From the NCBI GenBank assembly GCA_035544515.1, contig DATKEG010000052.1, positions 1-53,992 on the forward strand: a DNA stretch of 53,992 nucleotides. Reading direction: 5' to 3'. Source of the DNA: DATKEG01 sp035544515 (lineage in GTDB: Bacteria; Acidobacteriota; Vicinamibacteria; Fen-336). This document shows positions 1 through 7,571 of the stretch, piece after piece; within the stretch, counting starts at the first letter, position 1; every line of letters begins with the position of its first letter. The notes beneath the pieces were generated by a model. It was not told the origin of the DNA. It was given only the letters and a program-made list of their open reading frames with translations, and did not search any database. A program made the position numbers and the translations under genes.

Positions 1-2
1 CG

Positions 3-1337
3 AGCCGGATGAAGTCCGAGGTCCTCGCCAACCTGTCCCACGAGCTGAGGACGCCGCTCTCGGCCATCGTGGGCTGGGCGCACCTGCTGCGCACCGGCAA
101 CCTCGAGCCCGCGGACCGGGCCCGGGCCGTGGAGACGATCGATCGCAGCGCGAAGTTGCAGGCCCAGCTCATCTCCGACATCCTCGACGTGTCCAGCATC
201 GTGACGGGCAAGCTGCGCCTGAACGCCGAGCCCCTGGCCCTGCGGCCGGTGGTGGAGGCGGCCGTGGAGACCGTGCGGCCCGCCGCCGAGGCCAAGGGCG
301 TGAGCATCGAGACGGACCTCTCCGGCGCCGCGCCGCGCATCATGGGCGACGCCAACCGGCTGCAGCAGGTCGTCTGGAACCTGCTGTCGAACGCGGTGAA
401 GTTCACGCCCGCCGGCCGCGCGGTGCGCCTGCGGCTGTGGGAGGCCGACGGGCAGGCCGCGATCGAGGTCCGCGACGAGGGCCGCGGCATCCGTCCCGAG
501 TTCCTGCCCCACGTGTTCGAGCGCTTCCGGCAGGCGGAGGACGCCGCCGGCGAGCGCAGCCAGGGGGGCCTCGGCCTGGGGCTGGCCATCGTGCGGCACC
601 TCGTGGAACTGCACGCCGGCGGCGTGCAGGCCGATAGCGCCGGCGAGGGACAGGGCGCGACCTTCACGGTGTACCTGCCCGTGCTCGCGGCGGGGGGCTT
701 GGAGGAGCAGCGCAGCCCGACCTCGCCCGAGCCGGGCGTCCACGAGCCCTCGCTCCGCGGCGTTCGCGTGCTGGTCGTGGACGACGACGAGGACGTGCGC
801 GGGATGATGGAGACGGTGCTGAGCGAGCGCGGAGCGCGGGTGACCGCGGCCGCCTCGGCCGGCGAGGCGCTCGACTTCGTCGCACGCGAGGTACCGGACG
901 TCCTGCTGAGCGACCTGGCGATGCCCGAGATGGACGGCTACGAGCTGCTGCGCGAGCTGCGGTCGCGTCCCGAGACCCCGCGCATCCCGGCGGCGGCGCT
1001 CACGGCCTACGCGCGCGCCGAGGACCGGCGCCAGGCGCTGCTCGCCGGGTTCCAGATGCACGTGGCGAAGCCCATCGAGCCGGACGAGCTGGTGGCGGTG
1101 GTGGCGAGCCTGGCCGGCAAGACGGGCTCCGGGCCGACCTGGCGAGACCCTAGCCGCCCGCGCGCTTCGAGCGCAGGCCGCGCCGCGCGAGCGCCGCCTC
1201 CACCTTGTCGCGGTGATCGCCTTGAAGCTCGATCGTGTCGCCTCGCGTCGTGCCGCCCGCGCCGCAGGCGCCGCGCAGCTCGCGGCCGAGCGCCTCGACG
1301 TCGGCGGCGGCGCCGGGGATACCGCTCACCGCCGTGA
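3..1337 (+). CDS. Hybrid sensor histidine kinase with C-terminal receiver domain (5' partial)
   Basis: The frame is open at the window edge, so the N-terminal sensor part is missing. Numbering from the Met at base 9, a HisKA domain carries the phospho-acceptor H11 in SHELRTP. A HATPase_c domain follows with N-box N124/N128, G1 box DEGRG (156-160) and G2 box GLGLGLA (187-193). A linker leads to a receiver domain with acidic pocket D258/D259, phospho-acceptor D302, T332 and K354. Known role of the family: autophosphorylation on His and relay to the receiver Asp. The receiver ends near residue 370 (base ~1120), but the frame runs about 60 Arg/Pro/Ala-rich residues further, antisense to the SUI1 gene. 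That tail looks like a frame artefact. A TAG in another frame at 1151-1153 would give a compact end. Start and sensory input are unknown. Confidence 0.9.
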   Translation, partial: SRMKSEVLANLSHELRTPLSAIVGWAHLLRTGNLEPADRARAVETIDRSAKLQAQLISDILDVSSIVTGKLRLNAEPLALRPVVEAAVETVRPAAEAKGVSIETDLSGAAPRIMGDANRLQQVVWNLLSNAVKFTPAGRAVRLRLWEADGQAAIEVRDEGRGIRPEFLPHVFERFRQAEDAAGERSQGGLGLGLAIVRHLVELHAGGVQADSAGEGQGATFTVYLPVLAAGGLEEQRSPTSPEPGVHEPSLRGVRVLVVDDDEDVRGMMETVLSERGARVTAAASAGEALDFVAREVPDVLLSDLAMPEMDGYELLRELRSRPETPRIPAAALTAYARAEDRRQALLAGFQMHVAKPIEPDELVAVVASLAGKTGSGPTWRDPSRPRASSAGRAARAPPPPCRGDRLEARSCRLASCRPRRRRRAARGRAPRRRRRRRGYRSPP

Positions 1338-1479
1338 CCAACCGGCCGGAGGCCCGCCGGTCGAGCCGGATGCGGATGCCCCTGCCGGCCGCCGGCGCGG
1401 CCGGGATCTGGTCTTTCCTCGCGGGCGCGACGGGCCCGCCGGTCGAGTAGACGAGCCGTGAGTCGCGCTCGCGCGCCAT
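1150..1479 (-). CDS. SUI1/eIF1-family translation factor (YciH-like)
   Basis: A 109-residue protein. The N-terminus has the VYSTGGPV segment typical of bacterial YciH proteins, and the rest is a SUI1 domain (about residues 35-103): a beta-rich core, the AGGTTRGDTIELQGDH segment and a basic C-terminus. eIF1/SUI1 proteins act on the small ribosomal subunit during start-codon selection; the role of bacterial members is less clear. The gene is convergent with the histidine kinase and its 3' half lies under that protein's anomalous tail. Its own reading frame is intact and matches the family over its full length, so I treat it as the real gene on this stretch. It starts at an ATG about 110 bases from the divergent small basic-protein gene. 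Confidence 0.85.
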   Translation of the reverse strand: MARERDSRLVYSTGGPVAPARKDQIPAAPAAGRGIRIRLDRRASGRLVTAVSGIPGAAADVEALGRELRGACGAGGTTRGDTIELQGDHRDKVEAALARRGLRSKRAGG

Positions 1480-1587
1480 GGCCGTGTTGTAGCACGGGCT
1501 TGCGCGGCAAGGAATTCTGGGGCCGCGGGCCTTCGTGCTAAACTGCCGCGTTCGAGCGGGGCCCAGCGGCTCTGCGGGAGCGCGCCA

Positions 1588-1803
1588 ATGGCCAACAAGG
1601 GGCGAGCGACGTTCGCCAAGAGACAGAAGGAGATCGCCCGCCAGGAGAGGGCGCGGGAGAAGGCGGCCAAGCGGGTCGAACGCAAGGAAACCAGGGTGAA
1701 GCCCGATCGCGCCGCCGCCGAAGTCGACCCCGACATCGCCGGGATCGTCCCCGGTCCCCAGCCGTTGCCCTACGATCTCATCGACGAGGAAGAGCGCAAA
1801 TAG
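1588..1803 (+). CDS. Small basic conserved hypothetical protein
   Basis: A 71-residue protein. Residues 1-45 are strongly basic (Lys/Arg/Gln/Ala-rich, opening MANKGRATFAKRQKEIARQE) and probably form one long helix. The C-terminus is acidic (IDEEERK). I recognise the MANKGRATFxKRQKE opening as recurring in small uncharacterised proteins of several Gram-negative phyla, but no function is known to me. RNA or ribosome binding is possible from the charge alone and is only an inference. The start is the ATG at 1588. A possible -10 element (GCTAAACT) lies about 45 bases upstream in the gap shared with the divergent SUI1 gene. Confidence 0.7.
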   Translation: MANKGRATFAKRQKEIARQERAREKAAKRVERKETRVKPDRAAAEVDPDIAGIVPGPQPLPYDLIDEEERK

Positions 1804-1855
1804 GCGGGCGGGCCGCGCCGCGGCCCAGGCGCTCCGGAGGGCGGCCCTGCCCGTT

Positions 1856-2770
1856 TCAGCGCGTCAGGACCTCCACTCCCCGCGCGCCCAGGTAAACCGT
1901 GTGCTCGGCCTGGGCGACCGGCCGGCCGGTCGTCTCGACCAGCGGGGGGTACGACATGAGGACCCCGCTCCGGGACAACGCGCGCAGCGTCGACTCGACC
2001 GCTTCGCGGGGCAGCCCCGCGAGCTGGCGCCGCGCGAAGGGAAGGCCGCGCAGCGCGCGGATGGTCGCGACGACGTCCCGGTCCCCGGTGCGTCCGGCGT
2101 CCCGGCCGGGATCGAGGCGGAAGACCTCGGCCGCGCCGCGCTCGGACACCAGGCCACGGCCGGTGGTGGCGAACGGCTCGATGGCCACCACCGCGCCCGC
2201 GGGGAGCCTGTCCGAGGCGGAGTCGGCGACGTTGGGGATCGGCGGCGGACAATGGACCGTCCACCGTCCGACGCCGTGCCCACAGAGGTTCTTCACGGGC
2301 TGGAGGCCGAACGAGCGGATCGTCTGTTCGATGCGGCTCGACAGCGTGCGCACGGCGGTGTCGGGCCGGAGGAGCGCTATGGCCGCGTCCAGCGCGGCCC
2401 GCGCCGCATCGATCAGGGGGCGGTTCTCTGGACGGTCGCCCACGTTGACGGTGAGCGCCGTGTCCACGACCCAGCCGTCCACGTGCACGCCGATGTCGAG
2501 CTTGGCGACGTCGCCGTCCTCGTAGACGCTGTCGTCCTGGGGTCCCGGGCAATAATGCGCGGCCACCTGGTTGCGCGAGGTCTGCGCGGGAAAGGCCGCC
2601 TCTCCTCCGCGCTTGCGGATCTCCTCCTCGACCGCCTCGCACACCTCGCGCAGCGACGCCCCGGGCCGGATCATCCCGGCGCCGCTGTCCCGCACCGCCG
2701 AGGCGATGCGCCCGGCCGCGCGGAGGCACTCGAGCGCAGGGGGCGGGAGCGCGGGTCTTCTCTCGCTCAC
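1856..2770 (-). CDS. map: Type II methionine aminopeptidase (archaeal-like)
   Basis: A 304-residue pita-bread metallopeptidase that removes N-terminal Met from nascent proteins. All five expected metal ligands are visible: D92 (in KLDIGVHVDG), D103, H165 (in NLCGHGVGRW), E198 (in AIEPF) and E289 (in AEHTVYL). The spacing is close to that of archaeal type II enzymes. An insert of about 55 residues between E198 and E289 has the character of the type II-specific helical subdomain. The NLxGHxxGR...PPIPNV segment is also type II; bacterial type I enzymes are shorter (~250-265 aa) and lack the insert. The gene lies downstream of cspA on the same strand, with a terminator-like hairpin between them, so it probably has its own transcription signals. 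A type I map gene may exist elsewhere in the genome. Confidence 0.88.
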   Translation of the reverse strand: MSERRPALPPPALECLRAAGRIASAVRDSGAGMIRPGASLREVCEAVEEEIRKRGGEAAFPAQTSRNQVAAHYCPGPQDDSVYEDGDVAKLDIGVHVDGWVVDTALTVNVGDRPENRPLIDAARAALDAAIALLRPDTAVRTLSSRIEQTIRSFGLQPVKNLCGHGVGRWTVHCPPPIPNVADSASDRLPAGAVVAIEPFATTGRGLVSERGAAEVFRLDPGRDAGRTGDRDVVATIRALRGLPFARRQLAGLPREAVESTLRALSRSGVLMSYPPLVETTGRPVAQAEHTVYLGARGVEVLTR

Positions 2771-2810
2771 GGACTGCCTGGGGCGGCGATGCGAACCATG
2801 AGGCGTGACC

Positions 2811-2851
2811 GTCCAAAAGTTGAAACGCCCGGAACCTTTCGGTCCCGGGCG
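2811..2851 (-). terminator. Rho-independent terminator downstream of cspA
   Basis: On the minus strand an 11-base stem (CGCCCGGGACC with GGTTCCGGGCG, one mismatch) closes a short GAAA-type loop and is followed by TTTCAACTTTT. It sits about 30 bases past the cspA stop codon and separates cspA from the aminopeptidase gene. Confidence 0.65.
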
Positions 2852-2881
2852 CCTGGATCGTTGGATCCGTGGGTCGAGGCG

Positions 2882-3082
2882 TTAGATCTTGACGACGTTC
2901 GCGGCGCGGGGTCCCTTCGGGCTGTCGACCACCTCGAAGCGCACTCGGTCGCCCTCGTTGAGCGTCCGGAACCCCTCGGCGCGGATCTCGGAGTGATGCA
3001 CGAAGACGTCCGGGCCACCCTCACGCGAGAGGAACCCGAAACCCTTCGCCTCGTTAAACCACTTCACCGTACCTTCGATCAT
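2882..3082 (-). CDS. cspA: Cold-shock domain protein (CspA family)
   Basis: A 66-residue single cold-shock domain, the usual length of the family. RNP1 (KGFGFL, residues 13-18) and RNP2 (VFVHHS, 26-31) are intact. These proteins bind single-stranded RNA and DNA and loosen mRNA structure, at low temperature or constitutively. The start codon follows a strong Shine-Dalgarno (AAGGAGG at 3094-3100 on the minus strand). The putative promoter lies far upstream, giving an untranslated leader of about 120 bases, a known feature of cold-regulated csp mRNAs. Which temperature regime applies cannot be read from the sequence. Confidence 0.95.
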   Translation of the reverse strand: MIEGTVKWFNEAKGFGFLSREGGPDVFVHHSEIRAEGFRTLNEGDRVRFEVVDSPKGPRAANVVKI

Positions 3083-3208
3083 GAACGTGCAGGCCTCCTT
3101 AGCCTTTGCCTAGCGAGGCCACGTCACCTGCGCGCCCACGACCAGGAGCCCATCACGACGATGTGCCCCCTCACAGAACGCCAGTGCACCGGCCACTAGA
3201 GCGAGGGG

Positions 3209-3238
3209 ACACTAACAAGCCCCCATGTCTGTTGTCAA
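3209..3238 (-). promoter_or_regulatory. Probable sigma-70 promoter of cspA
   Basis: On the minus strand a perfect -35 TTGACA (3238-3233) is followed after 18 bases by TAGTGT (3214-3209), a weak -10. It would give a 5' leader of roughly 120 bases before the cspA start. It lies in the gap shared with the divergent peptidase gene. Confidence 0.45.
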
Positions 3239-3310
3239 GCATAACGCGCTCCGGTCGCTTTGATGGCGCCGGCCGGTGCGAGCTCGCGTCGACGAGGACT
3301 GGCGCCACCA

Positions 3311-4483
3311 ATGGTACCCTCCCCAGGGAGGTCCCCTCTGCGCGCTTTCCTTCTGCTGTCCGCCCTCGCCCTCCTGGCCGCGCGCGGCCGCGCCGCCGAG
3401 CCGCGCGGCCGCGACCTGGGCATCCCCTTCGAGTTCGGCGCGCCCGGGGCGGCCAACGCCATCACGGACGTCCCCGGCGTGGAGGTGGGGCACGTCACGC
3501 TCGTGCAGGGCGATTCCGTGCGCACCGGCGTCACGGCCGTGCTGCCGCGCGGTCGCGGCGAGGCCGGCCGGGAACCGTGCTTCGCCGGCTACTACTCCCT
3601 CAACGGCAACGGCGAGATGACGGGGATCGCCTGGGTCGAGGAGGCGGGCGTGCTCGAGGGACCGGTGCTGATCACCAACACCAACGCCGTGGGCGTCGTG
3701 CGCGACGCGGTCATCCAATACGCCCACCAGCGGTGGGGCTCGGATGGGGAGTGGTCCGACGCCATCTGGTCGCTCCCCGTGGTCGCGGAGACCTGGGACG
3801 GCAGTCTCAACGACATCTACGGCGGCCACGTGAAGGCCGAACACGCGCGGCAGGCCATCGAGGCGGCGCGGCCGGGACCGGTGGCGGAGGGCGCGGTGGG
3901 CGGCGGCACCGGCATGGTCTGCTACGAGTTCAAGGGCGGCATCGGCACCGCCTCGCGCGTCCTGCCCGCCGCGGGCGGCGGCTTCACGGTGGGCGTGCTC
4001 GTGCAGGCCAATTTCGGCCTCCGCCACCAGCTCCGGATCGCGGGCCTCCCCGTGGGCGCCGAGATCCGAGACGGGGCGCGGCGCGCCGCCGACGGCGGCT
4101 CCATCATCATCCTGGTTGCCACCGACGCCCCGTTGCTCCCGCATCAGCTCAAGCGGCTGGCGCGCCGGGCCGCCCTCGGACTGGCGCGCACGGGCAGCGT
4201 CGCGGGCAACGGCTCGGGCGACCTCTTCCTGGCCTTCTCCACCGCGAACCGGCGGGCCGGCGCGGCCGAGGGCACCGTGCCCCTCGAGATGCTGCCCAAC
4301 GCGCGCATGGGCGGCCTGTTCGAGGCGACGGTCGGCGCCACCGAGGAAGCCGTGATCAACGCTCTCGTGGCCGGCCGCACCATGACCGGGTACCGGGGCT
4401 ACACCGTGTCGGGCCTTCCGCACGACCGGGTGGTCGAGCTGCTGCGCCGGCACGGGCGGCTGCAGCCCGCGACCGGCCCCTGA
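3311..4483 (+). CDS. P1 family peptidase (DmpA-type L-aminopeptidase/D-esterase), exported
   Basis: Taken from the ATG at 3311, a 390-residue precursor with a signal peptide (hydrophobic AFLLLSALALLAARG, cut near AAEP). The DmpA/P1 fold is recognisable by the N-terminal ITDVPGVEVGHVT and the central GAVGGGTGMVCYEFKGGIG. The autoprocessing site is GNGSGDLF, with the expected nucleophile S302 directly after the cleaved Gly301. Family members self-cleave into two chains and release N-terminal amino acids from peptides, amides or esters; the substrate here cannot be told. An in-frame ATG at 3260 would add 17 basic residues before the signal peptide, which I consider unlikely. A TPR lipoprotein gene begins 11 bases downstream, probably co-transcribed. 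Confidence 0.88.
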   Translation: MVPSPGRSPLRAFLLLSALALLAARGRAAEPRGRDLGIPFEFGAPGAANAITDVPGVEVGHVTLVQGDSVRTGVTAVLPRGRGEAGREPCFAGYYSLNGNGEMTGIAWVEEAGVLEGPVLITNTNAVGVVRDAVIQYAHQRWGSDGEWSDAIWSLPVVAETWDGSLNDIYGGHVKAEHARQAIEAARPGPVAEGAVGGGTGMVCYEFKGGIGTASRVLPAAGGGFTVGVLVQANFGLRHQLRIAGLPVGAEIRDGARRAADGGSIIILVATDAPLLPHQLKRLARRAALGLARTGSVAGNGSGDLFLAFSTANRRAGAAEGTVPLEMLPNARMGGLFEATVGATEEAVINALVAGRTMTGYRGYTVSGLPHDRVVELLRRHGRLQPATGP

Positions 4484-4494
4484 TCCCCGCGACC

Positions 4495-5697
4495 ATGCGT
4501 CGAGCCACGCGGCTCGTGGCGCTCGCGCTCGCGGTCGCCGTCGCGCCGGGGTGCCGATGGATGCGCGAAGGCCGTTGGCAGGTCCACCATGACGAGGGTC
4601 AGCGGGCGCTCGAGAAGGGCCGCTACGCGGACGCGGAGGAGCGGTGGAAGGCGGCCCTCGCGTTGGCGGAGGGATTCGGACCGCAGGACCCGCGCCTCGG
4701 CACCACGCTGAGCGACCTCGGCCGGCTCTACGCGCTGCAGGGGCGTTACCGGGAGGCCGAGCCGCTCTACCAGCGCGCGGCGGAGGTGTGGGAGCGCGCC
4801 TGGGGAGCGGAGCACCCCGCGCTGGGCAGGGTCCTCGAGAACCTGGCCGCCCTCCATCACACCGAGGGCCGCTACGGCGAGGCGGCGCTGCTCTACGAGC
4901 GCGCGCTGGCCGTCAAGCGCAAGGCGCTCGGCGAGTCGCATCCGGACGTGGCCGCGACGCTGCACCGCCTCGGGGCGCTCAACCGCGTGGCCGGTCGGTA
5001 TGGCCAGGCGGAGGCGCTCTACCTGCAGGCGCTGGCCGTGCGCGAGAAGGGTCTCGGGCCGAAGCATCCTTCGGTCGCGACGAGCCTGAACGACCTGGGC
5101 TCGCTCCTGCGCGCGCAGGGCCGCTTCGACGAGGCGCGACCGCTGGTGGAGCGCGCCGTGGAGATCTGGGAAGGCTCGCCGGCCAGAAGCCTGGACCTCG
5201 CGCGCGGGCTCGACAACCTCGGCGACCTCTGGCGGGCGGAGGACGCCCTGGCGGAGGCGGAGCCGCTCTACCGCCGGGCGCTCGACATCCGGGAGAAGGC
5301 GCTCGGTCCCGCCCATCCCGACGTGGCGGCGAGCCTCAATCGCCTGGCGTTGCTGTACCGTTCGCAGGGCGACTACGCGCGCGCGGAGCCGCTGTACGAC
5401 CGGGCCGTGGCCATCTGGGAGACGGCGTTCGGCCCGCGCCATCCGGACCTGGCGAGTGGGCTCAACAACCTGGCACTCCTCTACTACGCGCAGGGCCGCT
5501 ACGCCGAGGCCGAGCCGCTCTACCGGCGCGCCATCGGGATCCAGGAGGAGGTCCTGGGGGGCGAGCACCCCGACCTGGCGAAGACGCTCGACAACTACGG
5601 GTCGCTCCTGCGCAAGCTCGGCCGCTCGGCCCAGGCGCGCGCCCTGGAGCGGCGCGCCACCGAAATCCGCACGAAGCACGCCTGGCAACAGCCGTAG
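4495..5697 (+). CDS. TPR (kinesin-light-chain-type) repeat lipoprotein
   Basis: A 400-residue protein. The N-terminus has a short hydrophobic segment ending in a lipobox-like VAPGC (Cys about residue 20), so it is probably lipid-anchored. Residues ~30-395 are a run of about eight 42-residue TPR_10/TPR_12 repeats with the recurring pattern YxEAEPLYxRAL-IxExxLGxxHPDVAxSLNxLAxLY. Such repeats form a right-handed superhelix that binds protein partners, so a scaffold role is the most that can be inferred. The ATG at 4495 is chosen because the frame upstream is antisense-like and covers the peptidase gene. It sits 11 bases after the peptidase stop, suggesting a two-gene unit. Confidence 0.82.
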   Translation: MRRATRLVALALAVAVAPGCRWMREGRWQVHHDEGQRALEKGRYADAEERWKAALALAEGFGPQDPRLGTTLSDLGRLYALQGRYREAEPLYQRAAEVWERAWGAEHPALGRVLENLAALHHTEGRYGEAALLYERALAVKRKALGESHPDVAATLHRLGALNRVAGRYGQAEALYLQALAVREKGLGPKHPSVATSLNDLGSLLRAQGRFDEARPLVERAVEIWEGSPARSLDLARGLDNLGDLWRAEDALAEAEPLYRRALDIREKALGPAHPDVAASLNRLALLYRSQGDYARAEPLYDRAVAIWETAFGPRHPDLASGLNNLALLYYAQGRYAEAEPLYRRAIGIQEEVLGGEHPDLAKTLDNYGSLLRKLGRSAQARALERRATEIRTKHAWQQP

Positions 5698-5713
5698 GGT
5701 CGTATTCCGGAAT

Positions 5714-5832
5714 GCGGCCCCTCCGGCTCCGCGCGGGATTCACTCCGGCGCGCGCCGCGCAGGGAAACGCTCCGCCTCCGGGGCCGGACGCTGGGGTAGC
5801 GCCGGGGAGCGCGGCCCCTCCGGCTCCGCGCG
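5714..5832 (+). repeat. Direct 22-base repeat in the gap between the TPR and PilZ genes
   Basis: GCGGCCCCTCCGGCTCCGCG plus two further identical bases occurs at 5714-5735 and again at 5811-5832, 97 bases apart, between two convergent genes. Each copy includes a GGAGCCGGAGG-like core on the opposite strand. The function is unknown and no hairpin with a T-tract is evident. Confidence 0.6.
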
Positions 5833-5854
5833 CGTCTTCGTCGCCGCGCCGGGG

Positions 5855-6511
5855 TTACCGTCCCACCAGCCTGTCCGGGGCCTCGCCGTCCAGGAACTGG
5901 AGGTTGAGCCGGGGGATGCCGTCCGGGCCGATGTAGAGGTTCCGCACCTCGGCGCGCGTGCGGAATCCGCCGTCGATCTCCTCGAGCATCAGCAGCTCGC
6001 CCTTGCCGACCGCCATGGACGTGAGCGCGCGGGCGCCGCCGCGGCTCACGTTCTCGGCGATCGTGCGCTCCTCCTGCGGTCCGGTGCCCTGGGGGCTGAG
6101 CCGCGTCAGCTTGATGTTGACGAAGATGTCGATGCGCTGCCAGCGTCGGCGCTCGCGCGCGCTCGTGGACGGTGGCGGGTCGCTGGGGAGGAAGTACAGC
6201 CCGCCCGGACTCTTCTCGAAGCCGCGCGGCGGAGCCTTGCCCAGGAACATCACGCCCACGCGGTAGCCGGTGGGAGTGGACTCGACGTGGCGGACGAGGG
6301 CGTAGGTCCTGTAGGAGGGTTCGCTGAGGTCGTAGCGGCGGAAGCGCTGGGGCAGGGGCAGGGACACCAGGAAGACGTTTCCCTTCGCGACCAGGTGGCG
6401 CACCGGGAACGCGGCGCCGCTGGCCGAGACGTTCTCGACCGTGCTCATCTCCTCCCAGACGGAACCGTCCGCCTTGAAACCCTGCACCTTCACGGGAAGG
6501 GGCAGGCTCAT
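5855..6511 (-). CDS. Tandem PilZ-domain protein (start uncertain)
   Basis: 218 residues from the first ATG. Two PilZ-like domains are visible. The second has a complete c-di-GMP signature: RRWQR (R122, R126) and NVSRGG (N154, S156, G159). The first has NVSASG (27-32), but its RxxxR partner (NRRQDAR) is encoded just upstream of the ATG at 6511 in the same open frame. The real start therefore probably lies upstream, possibly the CTG at 6562-6560 preceded by AGGGAG at good distance. No ATG, GTG or TTG occurs in frame between 6512 and the preceding in-frame stop at 6676. PilZ proteins bind c-di-GMP and act on motility, polysaccharide or gene expression; the target here is unknown. Confidence 0.8.
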   Translation of the reverse strand: MSLPLPVKVQGFKADGSVWEEMSTVENVSASGAAFPVRHLVAKGNVFLVSLPLPQRFRRYDLSEPSYRTYALVRHVESTPTGYRVGVMFLGKAPPRGFEKSPGGLYFLPSDPPPSTSARERRRWQRIDIFVNIKLTRLSPQGTGPQEERTIAENVSRGGARALTSMAVGKGELLMLEEIDGGFRTRAEVRNLYIGPDGIPRLNLQFLDGEAPDRLVGR

Positions 6512-6673
6512 GCGCGCGTCCTGGCGCCGGTTCTTGCCGGCGGCCTGCGGATCCTGCGACAGATGTCGCTCCCTGGGGGATCTCAGCTCACCCCGAAGGT
6601 GCCAAAGGCCGGCGCGCGACGGCGGCCGGCCTGTGACGTCACGGGTCTCCGAGCAAGGGCGGGGAGGGCGGCC

Positions 6674-6940
6674 CTACTTCCGTTTGGCGTACCAGTCCGC
6701 GTCGATTTGCGTGTACTGTGCCCACTTCTCCGGCAGCTCCTCCTGCGGAAAGATGGCCTGGACGGGACACACGGGGACGCAAGCGCCGCAGTCGATGCAC
6801 GTCTCGGGATCGATGTAGAGCTTGTTCTCGCCGGCGAACTCAGGCTCGTCCTTCTTCGGGTGGATGCAGTCCACCGGGCAGACTTCCACGCAGGCCGTAT
6901 CCTTCGTGTCGACGCACGGCTCCGCAATGATGTACGTCAT
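6674..6940 (-). CDS. fdxA: Seven-iron ferredoxin ([3Fe-4S][4Fe-4S])
   Basis: An 88-residue electron carrier. Cysteines fall at 9, 17, 21, 25 and 48, 51, 54, 58. The wide C9-x7-C17-x3-C21 spacing is that of Azotobacter-type 7Fe ferredoxins, where C9, C17 and C58 would hold the [3Fe-4S] cluster and C21, C48, C51 and C54 the [4Fe-4S] cluster. The C-terminal extension ending in DADWYAKRK is also typical of this group. It is a soluble cytoplasmic donor. The ferredoxin-type sulfite reductase at 23.3 kb needs a ferredoxin, though no direct link between the two can be shown. The gene is separated from the divergent dtd gene by 95 bases. Confidence 0.93.
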   Translation of the reverse strand: MTYIIAEPCVDTKDTACVEVCPVDCIHPKKDEPEFAGENKLYIDPETCIDCGACVPVCPVQAIFPQEELPEKWAQYTQIDADWYAKRK

Positions 6941-7035
6941 GAGCGGATCCTCCTTAGGCGCTTGGCCCCGGGGTCCTTCCGGGCGCGAGGCATCCTACCG
7001 CAAAAGCGCGCGGCGCGTGTAGTAGCCTCTCCACC

Positions 7036-7485
7036 GTGCGGGCGGTGGTGCAGCGCGTCGCGGAGGCCTCGGTGCGCGTGGAAGGCGCGGCCGTGGCCGG
7101 CATCGGCCGCGGGCTGCTCGTCCTGCTCGGGGTGGGACGGGGCGACACGGAGAAGGACGCCGAGGCGCTCGCGGACCGGGTGGCGAACCTCCGCGTCTTC
7201 GCCGACGAGCAGGGGCACATGAACCGCTCCGTCCTGGAAGCGGGGGGCCAGGCGCTGGTCGTGTCGCAGTTCACGCTCTACGGAGACGCGCGCAAGGGCC
7301 GCCGGCCCTCGTTCATCGACGCGGCCCCCCCGGAGGAGGCGAACCGGCTGTACGAGGTGTTCTCCTCCCGGCTGCGCGCGGCGGGGCTGCGCGTCGAGCA
7401 GGGTGTGTTCCGCGCGGCGATGGACGTGGCCCTCGTGAACCACGGCCCCGTGACCATCCTGCTCGACAGCGCGAAGGCGTTCTAG
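7036..7485 (+). CDS. dtd: D-aminoacyl-tRNA deacylase
   Basis: A 149-residue protein of the usual Dtd length that hydrolyses D-amino acids (and Gly from mischarged tRNA-Ala) off tRNA. The N-terminal MRAVVQRV, the catalytic-region motif VSQFTLYGD (about residues 76-84) and the C-terminal cross-subunit motif NHGPVTI are intact; the last carries the Gly-cisPro chiral selector. The start is a GTG at 7036, since the family begins exactly at this MRAVVQR segment. A conventional cytoplasmic quality-control enzyme, monocistronic or co-transcribed with the following RidA-like gene 86 bases on. Confidence 0.95.
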   Translation: MRAVVQRVAEASVRVEGAAVAGIGRGLLVLLGVGRGDTEKDAEALADRVANLRVFADEQGHMNRSVLEAGGQALVVSQFTLYGDARKGRRPSFIDAAPPEEANRLYEVFSSRLRAAGLRVEQGVFRAAMDVALVNHGPVTILLDSAKAF

Positions 7486-7571
7486 GAGGCGAGCGCCCGC
7501 CGCGGGCCGCCGACCTTCCTCGTCACCAGCCGGCGGACCACGTGTCATGCCCGCTCTGCTAGAGTCCGCGC

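Noticed and set aside
3106..4494. In-frame upstream extension of the TPR gene
   Set aside because: It runs through the DmpA peptidase gene in another frame and is Arg/Gly/Pro-rich. The lipoprotein signal at 4495 marks the true start.
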